A stretch of 20,971 nucleotides of DNA from JADZEJ01 sp964426815. GTDB taxonomy: Bacteria; Patescibacteriota; Patescibacteriia; 2-12-FULL-60-25. The translations under genes were made by a program, and so were the position numbers. Location: NCBI GenBank assembly GCA_964426815.1, contig CAYRRZ010000018.1, positions 1 through 20,971 of the forward strand. The letters run 5' to 3'. Below, in pieces: positions 1 to 6,062 of the stretch. Positions within the stretch are counted from its first letter, which is position 1, and each line of letters opens with the position of its first letter. The notes under the pieces were generated by a model. It saw only the letters and a list, made by a program, of their open reading frames with translations, ran no database searches and was not told the DNA's origin.

Positions 1-27
1 CTTCAACCTCTTGGCGAGAGAGGGGAT
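1..27. repeat. 27-bp direct repeat, copy 1
   Basis: The first 27 bases of the window are identical to 1622-1648; the match ends at base 28 (t here, a at 1649). Read on the minus strand this copy starts at the stop codon of the gene at 27-881 and runs out of the window. The other copy is coding sequence for residues IPSLAKRLK near the C-terminus of the gene at 1604-1888. Each copy can form a small hairpin (CCTCT/AGAGG). A perfect 27-mer within 21 kb is not expected by chance. It may be a duplicated gene end left by an insertion, or an assembly repeat. The true length to the left cannot be seen. Confidence 0.9.
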
Positions 28-881
28 TAACGCCGGCAAATGCAGCTTGCCTGCCGCGCCTTCCACAGCTCAGCCAGCGTTTGAATATGCTCTTGCTGCA
101 TATCGGCAAAGCTGAACTCGCAATAAACCTCGCGAGACTGGCCCTGCAAAGACATCACTTCGTCGAGTTCAAACGGCCTCGCCCATCCGACCCGTACAAA
201 CAGGTCTGAGGTGATGAAGCCAGTTGGTAGCTCGAGCGTGATGTCTGCGAGAGCGCGCTTCGAAGCAAATCCCGGATGCCCCTTCAGAGCGATGTTCATC
301 CGGTCGTGATCTTCGAATTGATTCCATTGATCGTTGTAGTACATGGGGGGCTCATGTACACAGCACAGCCTGATGGTCTCGGCCTTCATGCTCAGTACGA
401 GCCAGAGGCCGAACTCATACAAGTCGTGCTTCATCACGAGGATATCGCCCACGGTGACTCGCCCGGAGTCCGTGCCCTTGAGCACGTCCGCAAAAGCGGG
501 ATCGACAGCTTGAAGCTGTCCGTCCTGGTCATGTGTCGGCCAAGCCTGACTGACCAATTCCTCGAATGCAGGCTCAGGGAGCTTGCCATCGAGAATACAG
601 CAGTACTTTTCATACCGCCGCCGCGAATCCATCACCTCCGCATCCGTTTCCGGATCATAAACAGGTTCCGGAACCGGCATAAATACCTCGCGCGGATCGC
701 GCATCGTCTTCGCCGCATGTTTGCGCATGAAGCGAAGCCTGTCACGGTCCTTCATCCGCCGACGCTGTTCGCGTTGGGAACGAAGATCCATCCGCGCATC
801 TCGGAATGCCTCGCTGCGATCTGCAGCAAGGGCTGAGGTTGTGGTTTCTGGGTGTAGGGTGCAATGCGCTTGTTTGGCCAC
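27..881 (-). CDS. Unknown protein with Arg-rich N-terminal region
   Basis: I do not recognise this 284-residue protein. Residues about 23-68 are dense in Arg, Lys and Glu (RSQREQRRRMKDRDRLRF) and look helical or nucleic-acid binding; residues about 135-284 look like a globular alpha/beta domain (VTVGDILVMKHDLYEFGLWLVLSMK). No signal peptide or membrane helix is visible. The longest start is GTG at 881, four bases downstream of a strong palindrome (886-907); no Shine-Dalgarno is evident. ATG at 791 (residue 31) is an alternative start that would drop part of the charged segment. The stop TAA lies at the edge of the 27-bp repeat. A second leader hairpin (CGGGT/ACCCG, 927-940) lies upstream. The long open frame on the plus strand across this gene looks like its shadow. 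Being a gene is likely; its function is unknown. Confidence 0.65.
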   Translation of the reverse strand: MAKQAHCTLHPETTTSALAADRSEAFRDARMDLRSQREQRRRMKDRDRLRFMRKHAAKTMRDPREVFMPVPEPVYDPETDAEVMDSRRRYEKYCCILDGKLPEPAFEELVSQAWPTHDQDGQLQAVDPAFADVLKGTDSGRVTVGDILVMKHDLYEFGLWLVLSMKAETIRLCCVHEPPMYYNDQWNQFEDHDRMNIALKGHPGFASKRALADITLELPTGFITSDLFVRVGWARPFELDEVMSLQGQSREVYCEFSFADMQQEHIQTLAELWKARQASCICRR

Positions 882-885
882 GTTC

Positions 886-907
886 TGTATCTTTTACAAA
901 AGATACA
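886..907 (-). promoter_or_regulatory. Perfect-arm palindrome next to start codon (operator or leader hairpin)
   Basis: Ten-base arms TGTATCTTTT and AAAAGATACA are separated by two bases. The element ends four bases before the GTG start of the gene at 27-881. As DNA it has the size and symmetry of a dimeric repressor site; as RNA it would form a hairpin covering the initiation region. A possible -35 (TTGACC, 929-934) lies upstream, but its spacing to any -10 is poor. Confidence 0.45.
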
Positions 908-979
908 ACACGCGACCAACAAGCTTCGGGTCAAAACCCGATCGCTGCATTCCATCTGAATGAAATACGACGATCGAGC

Positions 980-1006
980 GGGAAAGCTTGCAAGCGCAAG
1001 TTTCCC
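980..1006 (-). other. Bulged hairpin between two unknown genes
   Basis: GGGAAA (980-985) pairs with TTTCCC (1001-1006) and CTTGC (987-991) with GCAAG (996-1000), with one bulged G and a four-base loop. It lies 21 bases past the stop of the gene at 1028-1360, where a terminator would be, but no T-run follows on the minus strand. It resembles the hairpin at 1445-1471 in that gene's leader. Confidence 0.4.
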
Positions 1007-1027
1007 AAGAAAGCTGCATCGGACGGA

Positions 1028-1360
1028 TCACGATGTTTGGCTAGTGCACCAATGAAGGTGAAGCGGCGAGCTCAAGCTTTCGTCCGAGTAAACCAGGTCA
1101 AGGTATGATGCGTACGGACGCAGTGCCAAGATGAGAACGTCGAGACTCTTTTTGTAATCCATCCCGTGACGATCATGGTCGTACAGATGGCCCTCGATCT
1201 CGATGCTACCTGCCCGAACGGTGAGGCGAACATCAACCGTGAAAAGCTTTCGACACTCCTCGAGGGCGGTAAACCCGAAGTGCAGTTCATCTCCATTACC
1301 GATCTCCGCATCCTCACTATGAGTGATGAGCAGGTTAAACTGAATCGGTGTAGAGGGCAT
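1028..1360 (-). CDS. Unknown small protein
   Basis: The protein has 110 residues (MPSTPIQFNLLITHSEDAEI...) and I do not recognise it. It looks like a compact alpha/beta fold, with alternating hydrophobic strands (FTVDVRLTVRAGSIEIEGHLYDH) followed by a helix (YKKSLDVLILALRPYASYLDLVY). I chose ATG at 1360 because AAGGAG lies six bases upstream; the frame opens to a GTG at 1381, but the Shine-Dalgarno would then be inside the gene. It stands alone with long untranslated flanks, each containing a similar bulged hairpin (980-1006 and 1445-1471). The stop is TGA. The signal for a real gene is the good ribosome binding site and soluble-protein composition; no function can be assigned. Confidence 0.65.
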   Translation of the reverse strand: MPSTPIQFNLLITHSEDAEIGNGDELHFGFTALEECRKLFTVDVRLTVRAGSIEIEGHLYDHDRHGMDYKKSLDVLILALRPYASYLDLVYSDESLSSPLHLHWCTSQTS

Positions 1361-1444
1361 CTTTCTCTCCTTCTTGAGCACCCGATACCAATCAGGTTCT
1401 CAGTCACATCACTCCATCTCCTCTGATGAAGCGCTGTGATCGAG

Positions 1445-1471
1445 AGGGAAAAGAGCGAGTGCTTTTTCCCT
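1445..1471 (-). other. Bulged hairpin in leader of small gene
   Basis: AGGGAAAA (1445-1452) pairs with TTTTCCCT (1464-1471), AGC pairs with GCT inside, with a single bulged G and loop GAGT. It lies 85 bases upstream of the ATG at 1360. The region 1361-1603 holds no gene that I can support; this hairpin and a 10-bp palindrome GGCACGTGCC near 1542-1551 are its only visible structures. Confidence 0.4.
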
Positions 1472-1603
1472 TCGAAGTTTGAGGTTCTGCTCCCTCAGGC
1501 TCACCGTTTTCATTCCTTTAGCTCTATATCGGGAACATTGAGGCACGTGCCCCAGCCCAGTTGCGAGCGTCAGGAATATGGAGGGTGACTCCAGCCATTC
1601 TTT

Positions 1604-1888
1604 TTATGAAGCCTGGTCTTGCTTCAACCTCTTGGCGAGAGAGGGGATATCTAGAATCGGCTTTAAGCGATTCTTGCCGCCCGTTGGGGTGAGCACGCAA
1701 AACGGTGCCTTCCCACGGGTGACCTTACGCGCGGCGGCCTTGAGCAACTCGATCGTATCGAGCGTCAAACCTTTCATCGCCAGAGCGACCTCGAGGGCCG
1801 AGTCCTTTTGGGGACGTGTCCCCTCAAAGAATCCCTGGATGACGTACGTGGCTTGGTCGTGACTAATGGTCTGAGAAGGAGCGTTCAT
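1604..1888 (-). CDS. Unknown small protein
   Basis: The protein has 94 residues, starting MNAPSQTISHDQATYVIQGF, and I do not recognise it. It looks mainly helical and basic at the C-terminus. I chose ATG at 1888 because GGAGG lies 11 bases upstream, the same spacing as at the gene starting at 17726. ATG at 1912 is possible (102 residues; AGGA in a small CAGG/CCTG hairpin before it). The frame opens to a TTG at 2017, but that TTG is the first triplet of a TTGACA promoter box, so it cannot be the start if the promoter is used. The leader carries a hairpin with arms TTTCGTC/GACGAAA (1944-1970). The C-terminal coding stretch contains the 27-bp repeat that also occurs at the window start. Confidence 0.6.
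   Translation of the reverse strand: MNAPSQTISHDQATYVIQGFFEGTRPQKDSALEVALAMKGLTLDTIELLKAAARKVTRGKAPFCVLTPTGGKNRLKPILDIPSLAKRLKQDQAS
1622..1648. repeat. 27-bp direct repeat, copy 2
   Basis: This copy is identical to bases 1-27 and in the same orientation, 1,621 bp away. Here it is coding sequence near the 3' end of the gene at 1604-1888. Duplication of a gene's 3' end is the usual footprint of site-specific insertion, but no integrase is present in the window. Confidence 0.9.
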
Positions 1889-1988
1889 TCGCTTGTCTTC
1901 CTCCGCGAGCATTTTCAGGTTTTCCTGCAAAGGCTGGCGGAGCTTTCGTCCGACAAGAATGGAGACGAAATTCCTGGCAACGCTGGTT

Positions 1989-2017
1989 CTTCTATCATGA
2001 ACCAAAAAAACTGTCAA
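1989..2017 (-). promoter_or_regulatory. Promoter for the gene at 1604-1888
   Basis: An exact -35 box TTGACA (2017 to 2012) is followed after 17 bases, including a T-run, by TAGAAG (1994 to 1989). Transcription would start near 1982, about 94 bases before the ATG at 1888. The -10 is weak, but the -35 and spacing match other unknown-gene promoters in this window. Confidence 0.55.
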
Positions 2018-2131
2018 GAGTTAGACTTACAAAAAAACAAAACAAGATTTTTTTTAGCTAAAATAACGGCAAGATAATGAAAAACAAAAGGTATAATCTA
2101 AAATAGAACAACAACGAAAGAGGGGTACAAG

Positions 2132-2652
2132 ATGGGGTAAAACGGATTCAAAAAGACGTCAGATGTACACTCAAACCTTGACAGAAAGCAGGATAAGCGG
2201 TATGTTGCCGCCATAACTGATTCGTCGGTTATCGTTGCAAAAGTGCTCAAAGCCTGGACGCGTTTCCATGATGCGTCAAAACAAAAAGCACAGGTTTCCC
2301 AAAAGTCATGCCCGCATTTGCGAGCTTGAACCATGTCCACGCCGGACATCACCCTGAAAATTGCAATGAAACTCGGAGGCTTGTAAAAAAGCGTCGAGTG
2401 TCCGCTCCTTGTGATGACACATAGAAAAATCTTCCGTCTGGCAGCGTAGCGACCCATAGGGTCAAAGAAACGCAGCCGAGAGTGACGAAGTCGCTCGCTG
2501 AAGAAAATTCCGTTTGTCGCGGTAACTCACGTAATTCCTCGAGCCTTCTTTTCGAAGCTTGTGGAGAACGCCATGTGCACCGGTTGAACAAGAAGTCGTC
2601 GTTACTGGCGATCGCCATGCGGGGCAATTCCCCCCAACTGCCGATCGTTTAA
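2132..2652 (+). pseudogene. Possible decayed gene, unknown product
   Basis: The stretch 2018-2750 has no intact gene that I trust. On the plus strand a TATAAT (2092-2097), a purine-rich site AAAGAGGGG and ATG at 2132 line up properly, but codon 3 is TAA. The same frame then stays open to TGA at 2327-2329 (reading ...DKRYVAAITDSSVIVAKVLKAW...). An overlapping frame, -1 relative to the first, opens across 2269-2424, is broken by TAG at 2422, then stays open to TAA at 2650-2652. A terminator follows 23 bases later. Promoter, start, broken reading, stop and terminator in order suggest one gene of about 170 codons with three lesions. Antisense open frames on the minus strand have no start signals. 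It could also be a non-coding transcript: an internal TTGACA-17-TATGTT (2178-2206) precedes a TTCG-loop hairpin (2213-2232). Confidence 0.3.
2178..2206 (+). promoter_or_regulatory. Promoter-like sequence
   Basis: TTGACA (2178-2183), 17 bases, TATGTT (2201-2206). The predicted RNA start coincides with a hairpin ATAACTGA-TTCG-TCGGTTAT (2213-2232, one G-U pair). If real, it would drive a transcript of about 500 nt ending at the terminator at 2676-2722. It lies inside the possible decayed gene, so it may be coincidental. Confidence 0.35.
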
Positions 2653-2675
2653 AAACGACGCAACCTACCTCCCGC

Positions 2676-2722
2676 CCCCTCCTCCGAAGAGATAACCTCT
2701 ACTTCGAACAGGAGGGGATTTT
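2676..2722 (+). terminator. Intrinsic terminator of the 2.1-2.65 kb plus-strand unit
   Basis: CCCCTCCT (2676-2683) pairs with AGGAGGGG (2710-2717), and CGAAG with CTTCG inside; ATTTTAGTTT follows. The T-run is short, so strength is uncertain. Confidence 0.5.
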
Positions 2723-2748
2723 AGTTTCAAAAAAACGTCCTTGCATAC

Positions 2749-2774
2749 AAAAAAACCTGGTTTCCCAGGTTTTT
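2749..2774 (-). terminator. Terminator of the TrmB-like gene (bidirectional)
   Basis: AAAAACCTGG (2751-2760) and CCAGGTTTTT (2765-2774) form a perfect ten-base stem with a four-base loop. The run of A at 2749-2755 gives a T-run on the minus strand, just after the stop at 2790. It can also work on the plus strand. Confidence 0.85.
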
Positions 2775-2789
2775 ATCATTGTCTTTTTC

Positions 2790-3518
2790 TTATGGCTTCA
2801 ATGCGTCAAACATGGCGCGCATGGTATCAGCCAAGATCTTGCTTTCAACCAAGACCGAAATTTGGCGGCCTTTAAAGGTTGAAAGGGCAACTTTGTTTCC
2901 ATACACCAAGACATCGCCGTCAAAATTGTATTTGTCTTTGGATAACTTGGTATTGTTCGCGCTCTTGCCATGCGACTTTGGTTCGCCAGCCGTAAGCATG
3001 AAACCGCGAATTTTTGGGCTCAAGCGAGCCAAGCGCTCCTTGAAGGAATCCAATTCAGGACCGCTGTACAAGGCATTAATTTCATCCAAATTTCCAAATT
3101 CATCAACTTGTTGTGGCTTGCTGAGAAGCACATCGTCATGAATAGCCTTGAGGGCTTCAGGACCTTCAAATAATTTCACCACTGGTTTTTCACCGCCCTG
3201 CATGAGCTTCAAATCATTGATGGCAGACTCAACTTCTTTCAAAGTTGATTCCATATTCTTCATGCGATTCTGCACATAGGCCACCAAACGCTCTGGAACT
3301 TCGGCCGTGTAATAGGTCTTTTTGCCCTTTTGCACCGAGCTCATGAGCCCGTGTTTGGTCAAAGATTCGATCACCGCATATGTGGTGACACGAGAAACGT
3401 CTGCTTGTTTAGCGATATCTTGTACCGAAGAAGGACCCATTTCTAAAGAAATAAGGTAAATCTTGCTTTCACTGTCGGTGAAGCCCAAAGATTTGAGCAA
3501 TTTAGTCCATTGCGCCAT
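2790..3518 (-). CDS. TrmB-family transcriptional regulator
   Basis: This 242-residue protein has a winged helix-turn-helix at residues about 5-75 (LGFTDSESKIYLISLEMGPSSVQDIAK... VSRVTTYAVIESLTKHGLM), matching the TrmB/HTH pattern in which a first helix 'T..E..IY' precedes the DNA-reading helix. A charged, probably coiled-coil helix follows (about 78-108, RLVAYVQNRMKNMESTLKEVESAINDL), then a C-terminal alpha/beta domain that could sense a ligand or mediate dimerisation. TrmB proteins in archaea control sugar uptake and central metabolism; in CPR bacteria their targets are mostly unknown. It is transcribed alone, away from tRNA-Ala, from TTCCCA-17-TATGCT (3531-3559), with a leader of only a few bases and no Shine-Dalgarno, and ends at the terminator at 2749-2774. 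Family call is firm; the regulon is unknown. Confidence 0.88.
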   Translation of the reverse strand: MAQWTKLLKSLGFTDSESKIYLISLEMGPSSVQDIAKQADVSRVTTYAVIESLTKHGLMSSVQKGKKTYYTAEVPERLVAYVQNRMKNMESTLKEVESAINDLKLMQGGEKPVVKLFEGPEALKAIHDDVLLSKPQQVDEFGNLDEINALYSGPELDSFKERLARLSPKIRGFMLTAGEPKSHGKSANNTKLSKDKYNFDGDVLVYGNKVALSTFKGRQISVLVESKILADTMRAMFDALKP

Positions 3519-3530
3519 ATGTTTTGTTGC

Positions 3531-3559
3531 AGCATAGCCTAAAAATCGGTTTTTGGGAA
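3531..3559 (-). promoter_or_regulatory. Promoter for the TrmB-like gene
   Basis: TTCCCA (3559 to 3554), 17 bases, TATGCT (3536 to 3531), 12 bases before ATG at 3518. RNA would start about five bases before the start codon, leaving no room for a ribosome binding site. Confidence 0.45.
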
Positions 3560-3568
3560 GGGGAGGGA

Positions 3569-3597
3569 TTGACCCAATTCAGAAGGCTGGGTATGAT
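3569..3597 (+). promoter_or_regulatory. Promoter for tRNA-Ala
   Basis: TTGACC (3569-3574), exactly 17 bases, TATGAT (3592-3597). Each box matches the sigma-70 consensus in five of six positions. The RNA would start about 20 bases before the mature tRNA. Confidence 0.75.
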
Positions 3598-3622
3598 GCC
3601 GCCACAAGCACCAGATTCGCTT

Positions 3623-3698
3623 GGGCCCTTAGCTCATTTGGTAGAGCATCTGCTTTGCAAGCAGAGGGTGGTCGGTTCGAGCCCGACAGGGTCCACCA
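3623..3698 (+). tRNA. tRNA-Ala (anticodon TGC)
   Basis: The 76-base cloverleaf is complete. Acceptor stem GGGCCCT pairs with AGGGTCC (one G-T pair), the D arm reads GCTC...GAGC, the anticodon stem TCTGC/GCAGA holds loop TTTGCAA with TGC at 3656-3658, and the T arm is GTCGG-TTCGAGC-CCGAC. Discriminator A and an encoded CCA end (3696-3698) follow. The tRNA has its own promoter and terminator. Confidence 0.97.
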
Positions 3699-3700
3699 AC

Positions 3701-3731
3701 AAAAAACCACGGAAATATTCCGTGGTTTTTT
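3701..3731 (+). terminator. Terminator of tRNA-Ala
   Basis: AAAAAACCACGGAA (3701-3714) and TTCCGTGGTTTTTT (3718-3731) form a perfect 14-base inverted repeat two bases after the CCA, ending in a T-run. Its symmetry allows action from the minus strand as well. Confidence 0.92.
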
Positions 3732-3750
3732 GTTTTGAAATTCTTGAAAC

Positions 3751-3803
3751 AAAAAAGCGCATCCGATGGCGAGCGTAGGAGTATCCCGCTAGGGAAATGC
3801 GCT
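3751..3803 (-). terminator. Terminator enclosing the stop codon of the gene at 3789-4208
   Basis: On the minus strand AGCGCAT (3803 to 3797) pairs with ATGCGCT (3762 to 3756), followed by TTTTTT (to 3751). An inner TCCC-TAGC-GGGA hairpin contains the TAG stop. The upstream arm is coding sequence for the last residues (SAF), so the terminator begins inside the gene but the stop is transcribed. Confidence 0.7.
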
Positions 3804-4208
3804 CTGCATCATCTTGAGATGCGCCTCTAAAAGGGTGAGTGAAAGCTTCTTAGCAGCTTCAACTCTGGATTTGTAGTGACTGGGGTTGCTTACCGAGTAG
3901 CTCGCAAAAACGATATCAGTCCAGTCTCGGAGAACCCAGTGAGCGGTGGGGGTATCCTCCAGCTTCATGACTCGCTTGAAGACATTTGGAGAGGTTTCTA
4001 GAAGTCCTTCTGAAAATGTCCCAGCTTGCCTCATGGTGAGGACGGTATCGACAGCCTCGCAAAACTTGATGTTGTCAGTCGGGCTATTGACCGGCCTGAC
4101 ATTACCCGTTTCGAACTCAATAACGGGAACCCTCATTCGACTGTCGTCGCAGATCCAGGCAATCTGAAGACCGTGATCAAGCGGAATTACGAACACGGTG
4201 CAATACAT
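3789..4208 (-). CDS. Unknown protein in a stand-alone unit
   Basis: The 139-residue product (MYCTVFVIPLDHGLQIAWIC...) is not a family I recognise. The N-terminal third looks like beta-strands (CTVFVIPLDHGLQIAWICDD, RVPVIEFET), the C-terminal half like helices (SRVEAAKKLSLTLLEAHLKMMQS). No signal peptide or membrane segment stands out. I chose ATG at 4208 because GGAGG lies five bases upstream. The frame is open to 4325, but that extension covers the promoter at 4258-4286 and the leader hairpin at 4235-4250, so it should be untranslated. The unit is complete in itself: TTGACA promoter, leader hairpin, strong Shine-Dalgarno, one gene, terminator. It is divergent from the amine oxidase unit. Confidence 0.7.
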   Translation of the reverse strand: MYCTVFVIPLDHGLQIAWICDDSRMRVPVIEFETGNVRPVNSPTDNIKFCEAVDTVLTMRQAGTFSEGLLETSPNVFKRVMKLEDTPTAHWVLRDWTDIVFASYSVSNPSHYKSRVEAAKKLSLTLLEAHLKMMQSAFP

Positions 4209-4234
4209 GGCAACCTCCGGTAAAGCTGAACAGC

Positions 4235-4250
4235 GTCCCATTTTTGGGAC
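4235..4250 (-). promoter_or_regulatory. Leader hairpin
   Basis: GTCCCA-TTTT-TGGGAC on the plus strand is a perfect six-base stem with a four-base loop. It lies at the 5' end of the predicted mRNA, about 15 bases upstream of GGAGG. It may stabilise the 5' end or serve as a binding site. Confidence 0.55.
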
Positions 4251-4257
4251 ATTTCGA

Positions 4258-4286
4258 TGCATAACAAAAAATGACATTTTTGTCAA
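4258..4286 (-). promoter_or_regulatory. Promoter for the gene at 3789-4208
   Basis: TTGACA (4286 to 4281), 17 bases including a T-run, TATGCA (4263 to 4258). The predicted RNA start near 4251 abuts the leader hairpin. Confidence 0.6.
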
Positions 4287-4324
4287 TCCGTCGCTTGTTC
4301 TTCGAGGGAGTGGGTTTTTTTGCA

Positions 4325-4333
4325 TGTTATAAT
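4325..4333 (+). promoter_or_regulatory. Extended -10 promoter for the amine oxidase gene
   Basis: TG-T-TATAAT at 4325-4333 is a perfect extended -10. No good -35 is seen at 17 bases. RNA would start near 4340, giving a leader of about 85 bases. Confidence 0.6.
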
Positions 4334-4383
4334 TCTCTCCGCATCACATTCTTACAAGAGTAAGGTGCGTAACCTTCCACCGT

Positions 4384-4400
4384 GCTCGCACTGTGCGAGC
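4384..4400 (+). promoter_or_regulatory. Leader hairpin of the amine oxidase gene
   Basis: GCTCGCAC (4384-4391) and GTGCGAGC (4393-4400) are perfect inverted arms around one base. As RNA it gives a six-base stem with a five-base loop, 15 bases before AGGAGG. Confidence 0.55.
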
Positions 4401-4425
4401 TCCACACCGCAAGATAGGAGGCCAT

Positions 4426-6051
4426 ATGGCCATTCGTACGCCGCTCATGAGGCGAATTCGGGAGCTTTTCGGTCAGTCGCTCAAGAATCAGGGGGCCGGC
4501 GCCTCCGTGGATTCCAACAACAGGCCCTCGTCGGGTAAGAAGGGGATGGGCCGTCGCAGCGTCCTCAGGGCGGCCGCCATCGGTGCCGGTGCGCTCGCAC
4601 TCGCGGGCGTGCCTAAGATCGCTGAGGCTAAACCCGGCAAACCCAAGCCGACGATCGTCATCGTCGGCGCCGGGATCGCGGGCCTGAACGCAGCGCTGAC
4701 GCTCAAAGATGCGGGGGTCAAATCCACCATCTATGAGTCCAATTCTCGCGTCGGCGGTCGGATGCATACCAATCGCGACTGGTCTCACGGCCAAGTCACC
4801 GAATGGTGCGGCGAGTTGATCGATTCGGGGCATGAGGGCATGATCGCGCTCTGTGACCGCTTCGGTCTTGAGCTCGATGACCTCAAGGCAGCTGATGCCC
4901 TGGGTGCAACCGACACCTTCTTCTTCGGCAATGAGTATTACTCATATGCCGAGGCGAACGCCGATTTCCAGGCGCTGATTCCAATCCTCGTGCAGCAAAA
5001 CGAGGATGCGCCTTTCCCGACGACATATGACAGCAACACGGCTGAAGGCCGGCGTTTGGATCAGATGTCGCTCTGGGACTGGATCGAGACCTATGTCCCG
5101 GGCGGACACGCGTCCAAGCTCGGCATGCTTCTCGATGTCGCCTACGATATCGAGTACGGGGCGTCGACGCACGATCAAACCGCGCTCAACCTCGTCTACC
5201 TGCTGCCGACGGAGTCGAGCGACTTGTCCTTGTTCGGCTATTCGGATGAGCAATTCCATATTCGTGGGGGGAACGATCTTCTCACGACCAAGATGGCGAA
5301 GGCTCTTCCGAACGATGCCATCAAGTTCGGTTACCGCTTGAAGGAAATCAAGCGTAAACCCAATGGCAAGTACAAGCTGATCTTCGAGCATGATGGCTGC
5401 GACGTCGACGTCGTAGCAGATCACGTCATCCTCGCTCTGCCCTTCGCGGTGCTGCGCAACCTGCAGTACGAAGAAGCGGGCTTTGACGAGCTCAAGAAGA
5501 TCGCGATCGAACAGCAGGGCATGGGGACCAACTCCAAGCTCCACGCGCAGTTCGAGAATCGCTTCTGGCTGAAGAAGAACAAGCCTTGGGGCAATAGCAC
5601 CGGCTCCGCCTTCTCGGACGTCGGCTTCTCCAACTGCTGGGAGGCGACCAAGTGCCAGCCCGGAAAGCCGGGCATCCTGGTCGAGTTCCGTGGCTCCAAA
5701 GGCTCGGAGTATCATCCGGCCGAAGACGAGTCCACCTCCGCGACCCAGCCTACTCGGGGCTATGCCGAAGACTTCGTCGCTCGCCTCAACCTGGTCTTTC
5801 CAGGCATCGCCGACAAGTACACCGGCCTCGCAACCCTGCACGACACCAAGGGTGACAAGGCGAGCAACGGGAGTTACTCATTCTACCGCCCCGGTCAGAT
5901 GACGCTCTTCGCTGGCTACGAAGGGGTGCCTCAGGGCAACTGTCACTTCGCCGGTGAGCACACCTCCACCGACAGCCAAGGATACATGGAAGGCGCCGCC
6001 AACGAGGGCGCGCGCGCCGCGCTCGAGATCCTCGCAGTTCTCGCGGCCTAG
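4426..6051 (+). CDS. Tat-exported flavin-containing amine oxidase
   Basis: The 541-residue protein is a flavin amine oxidase of the MAO/polyamine oxidase superfamily, which oxidises amines with FAD and O2, releasing an aldehyde, ammonia and H2O2. Visible marks: a twin-arginine signal (RRSVLR, R43-R44) with hydrophobic stretch to about 62 and possible cleavage after AEA (68); FAD-binding GAGIAG (81-86) with E104 about 20 residues on; RVGGRM (108-113); and C-terminal HFAGEHTSTDSQGYMEGA (from 507), which closes on the flavin. ATG at 4426 has AGGAGG four bases upstream; a GTG at 4393 in frame lies in the leader hairpin. Its DNA is visibly richer in G and C, especially at third codon positions, than the core genes, suggesting transfer. 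Folded-protein export through Tat would place the enzyme outside the membrane. The substrate (amine, polyamine or amino acid) is not determinable. Confidence 0.88.
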   Translation: MAIRTPLMRRIRELFGQSLKNQGAGASVDSNNRPSSGKKGMGRRSVLRAAAIGAGALALAGVPKIAEAKPGKPKPTIVIVGAGIAGLNAALTLKDAGVKSTIYESNSRVGGRMHTNRDWSHGQVTEWCGELIDSGHEGMIALCDRFGLELDDLKAADALGATDTFFFGNEYYSYAEANADFQALIPILVQQNEDAPFPTTYDSNTAEGRRLDQMSLWDWIETYVPGGHASKLGMLLDVAYDIEYGASTHDQTALNLVYLLPTESSDLSLFGYSDEQFHIRGGNDLLTTKMAKALPNDAIKFGYRLKEIKRKPNGKYKLIFEHDGCDVDVVADHVILALPFAVLRNLQYEEAGFDELKKIAIEQQGMGTNSKLHAQFENRFWLKKNKPWGNSTGSAFSDVGFSNCWEATKCQPGKPGILVEFRGSKGSEYHPAEDESTSATQPTRGYAEDFVARLNLVFPGIADKYTGLATLHDTKGDKASNGSYSFYRPGQMTLFAGYEGVPQGNCHFAGEHTSTDSQGYMEGAANEGARAALEILAVLAA

Positions 6052-6062
6052 CCAGCCGCTCG

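Noticed and set aside
276..836. Open frame of 186 codons on the plus strand
   Set aside because: It lies wholly antisense to the gene at 27-881; it has no ribosome binding site, and the minus-strand product looks more protein-like.
1889..2017. N-terminal extension of the gene at 1604-1888 from TTG at 2017
   Set aside because: The TTG is part of the exact TTGACA promoter box, and GGAGG precedes ATG at 1888.
2098..2627. Two overlapping minus-strand open frames
   Set aside because: Neither has a Shine-Dalgarno, promoter or recognisable domain; they are antisense to the possible decayed plus-strand gene.
4209..4325. N-terminal extension of the gene at 3789-4208
   Set aside because: It would translate the promoter, the leader hairpin and the Shine-Dalgarno region.
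4942..5841. Long open frame (299 codons) on the minus strand
   Set aside because: It lies antisense to the amine oxidase gene, whose GC-rich codons remove stops from the other strand; the plus-strand protein has clear FAD motifs and a Shine-Dalgarno.
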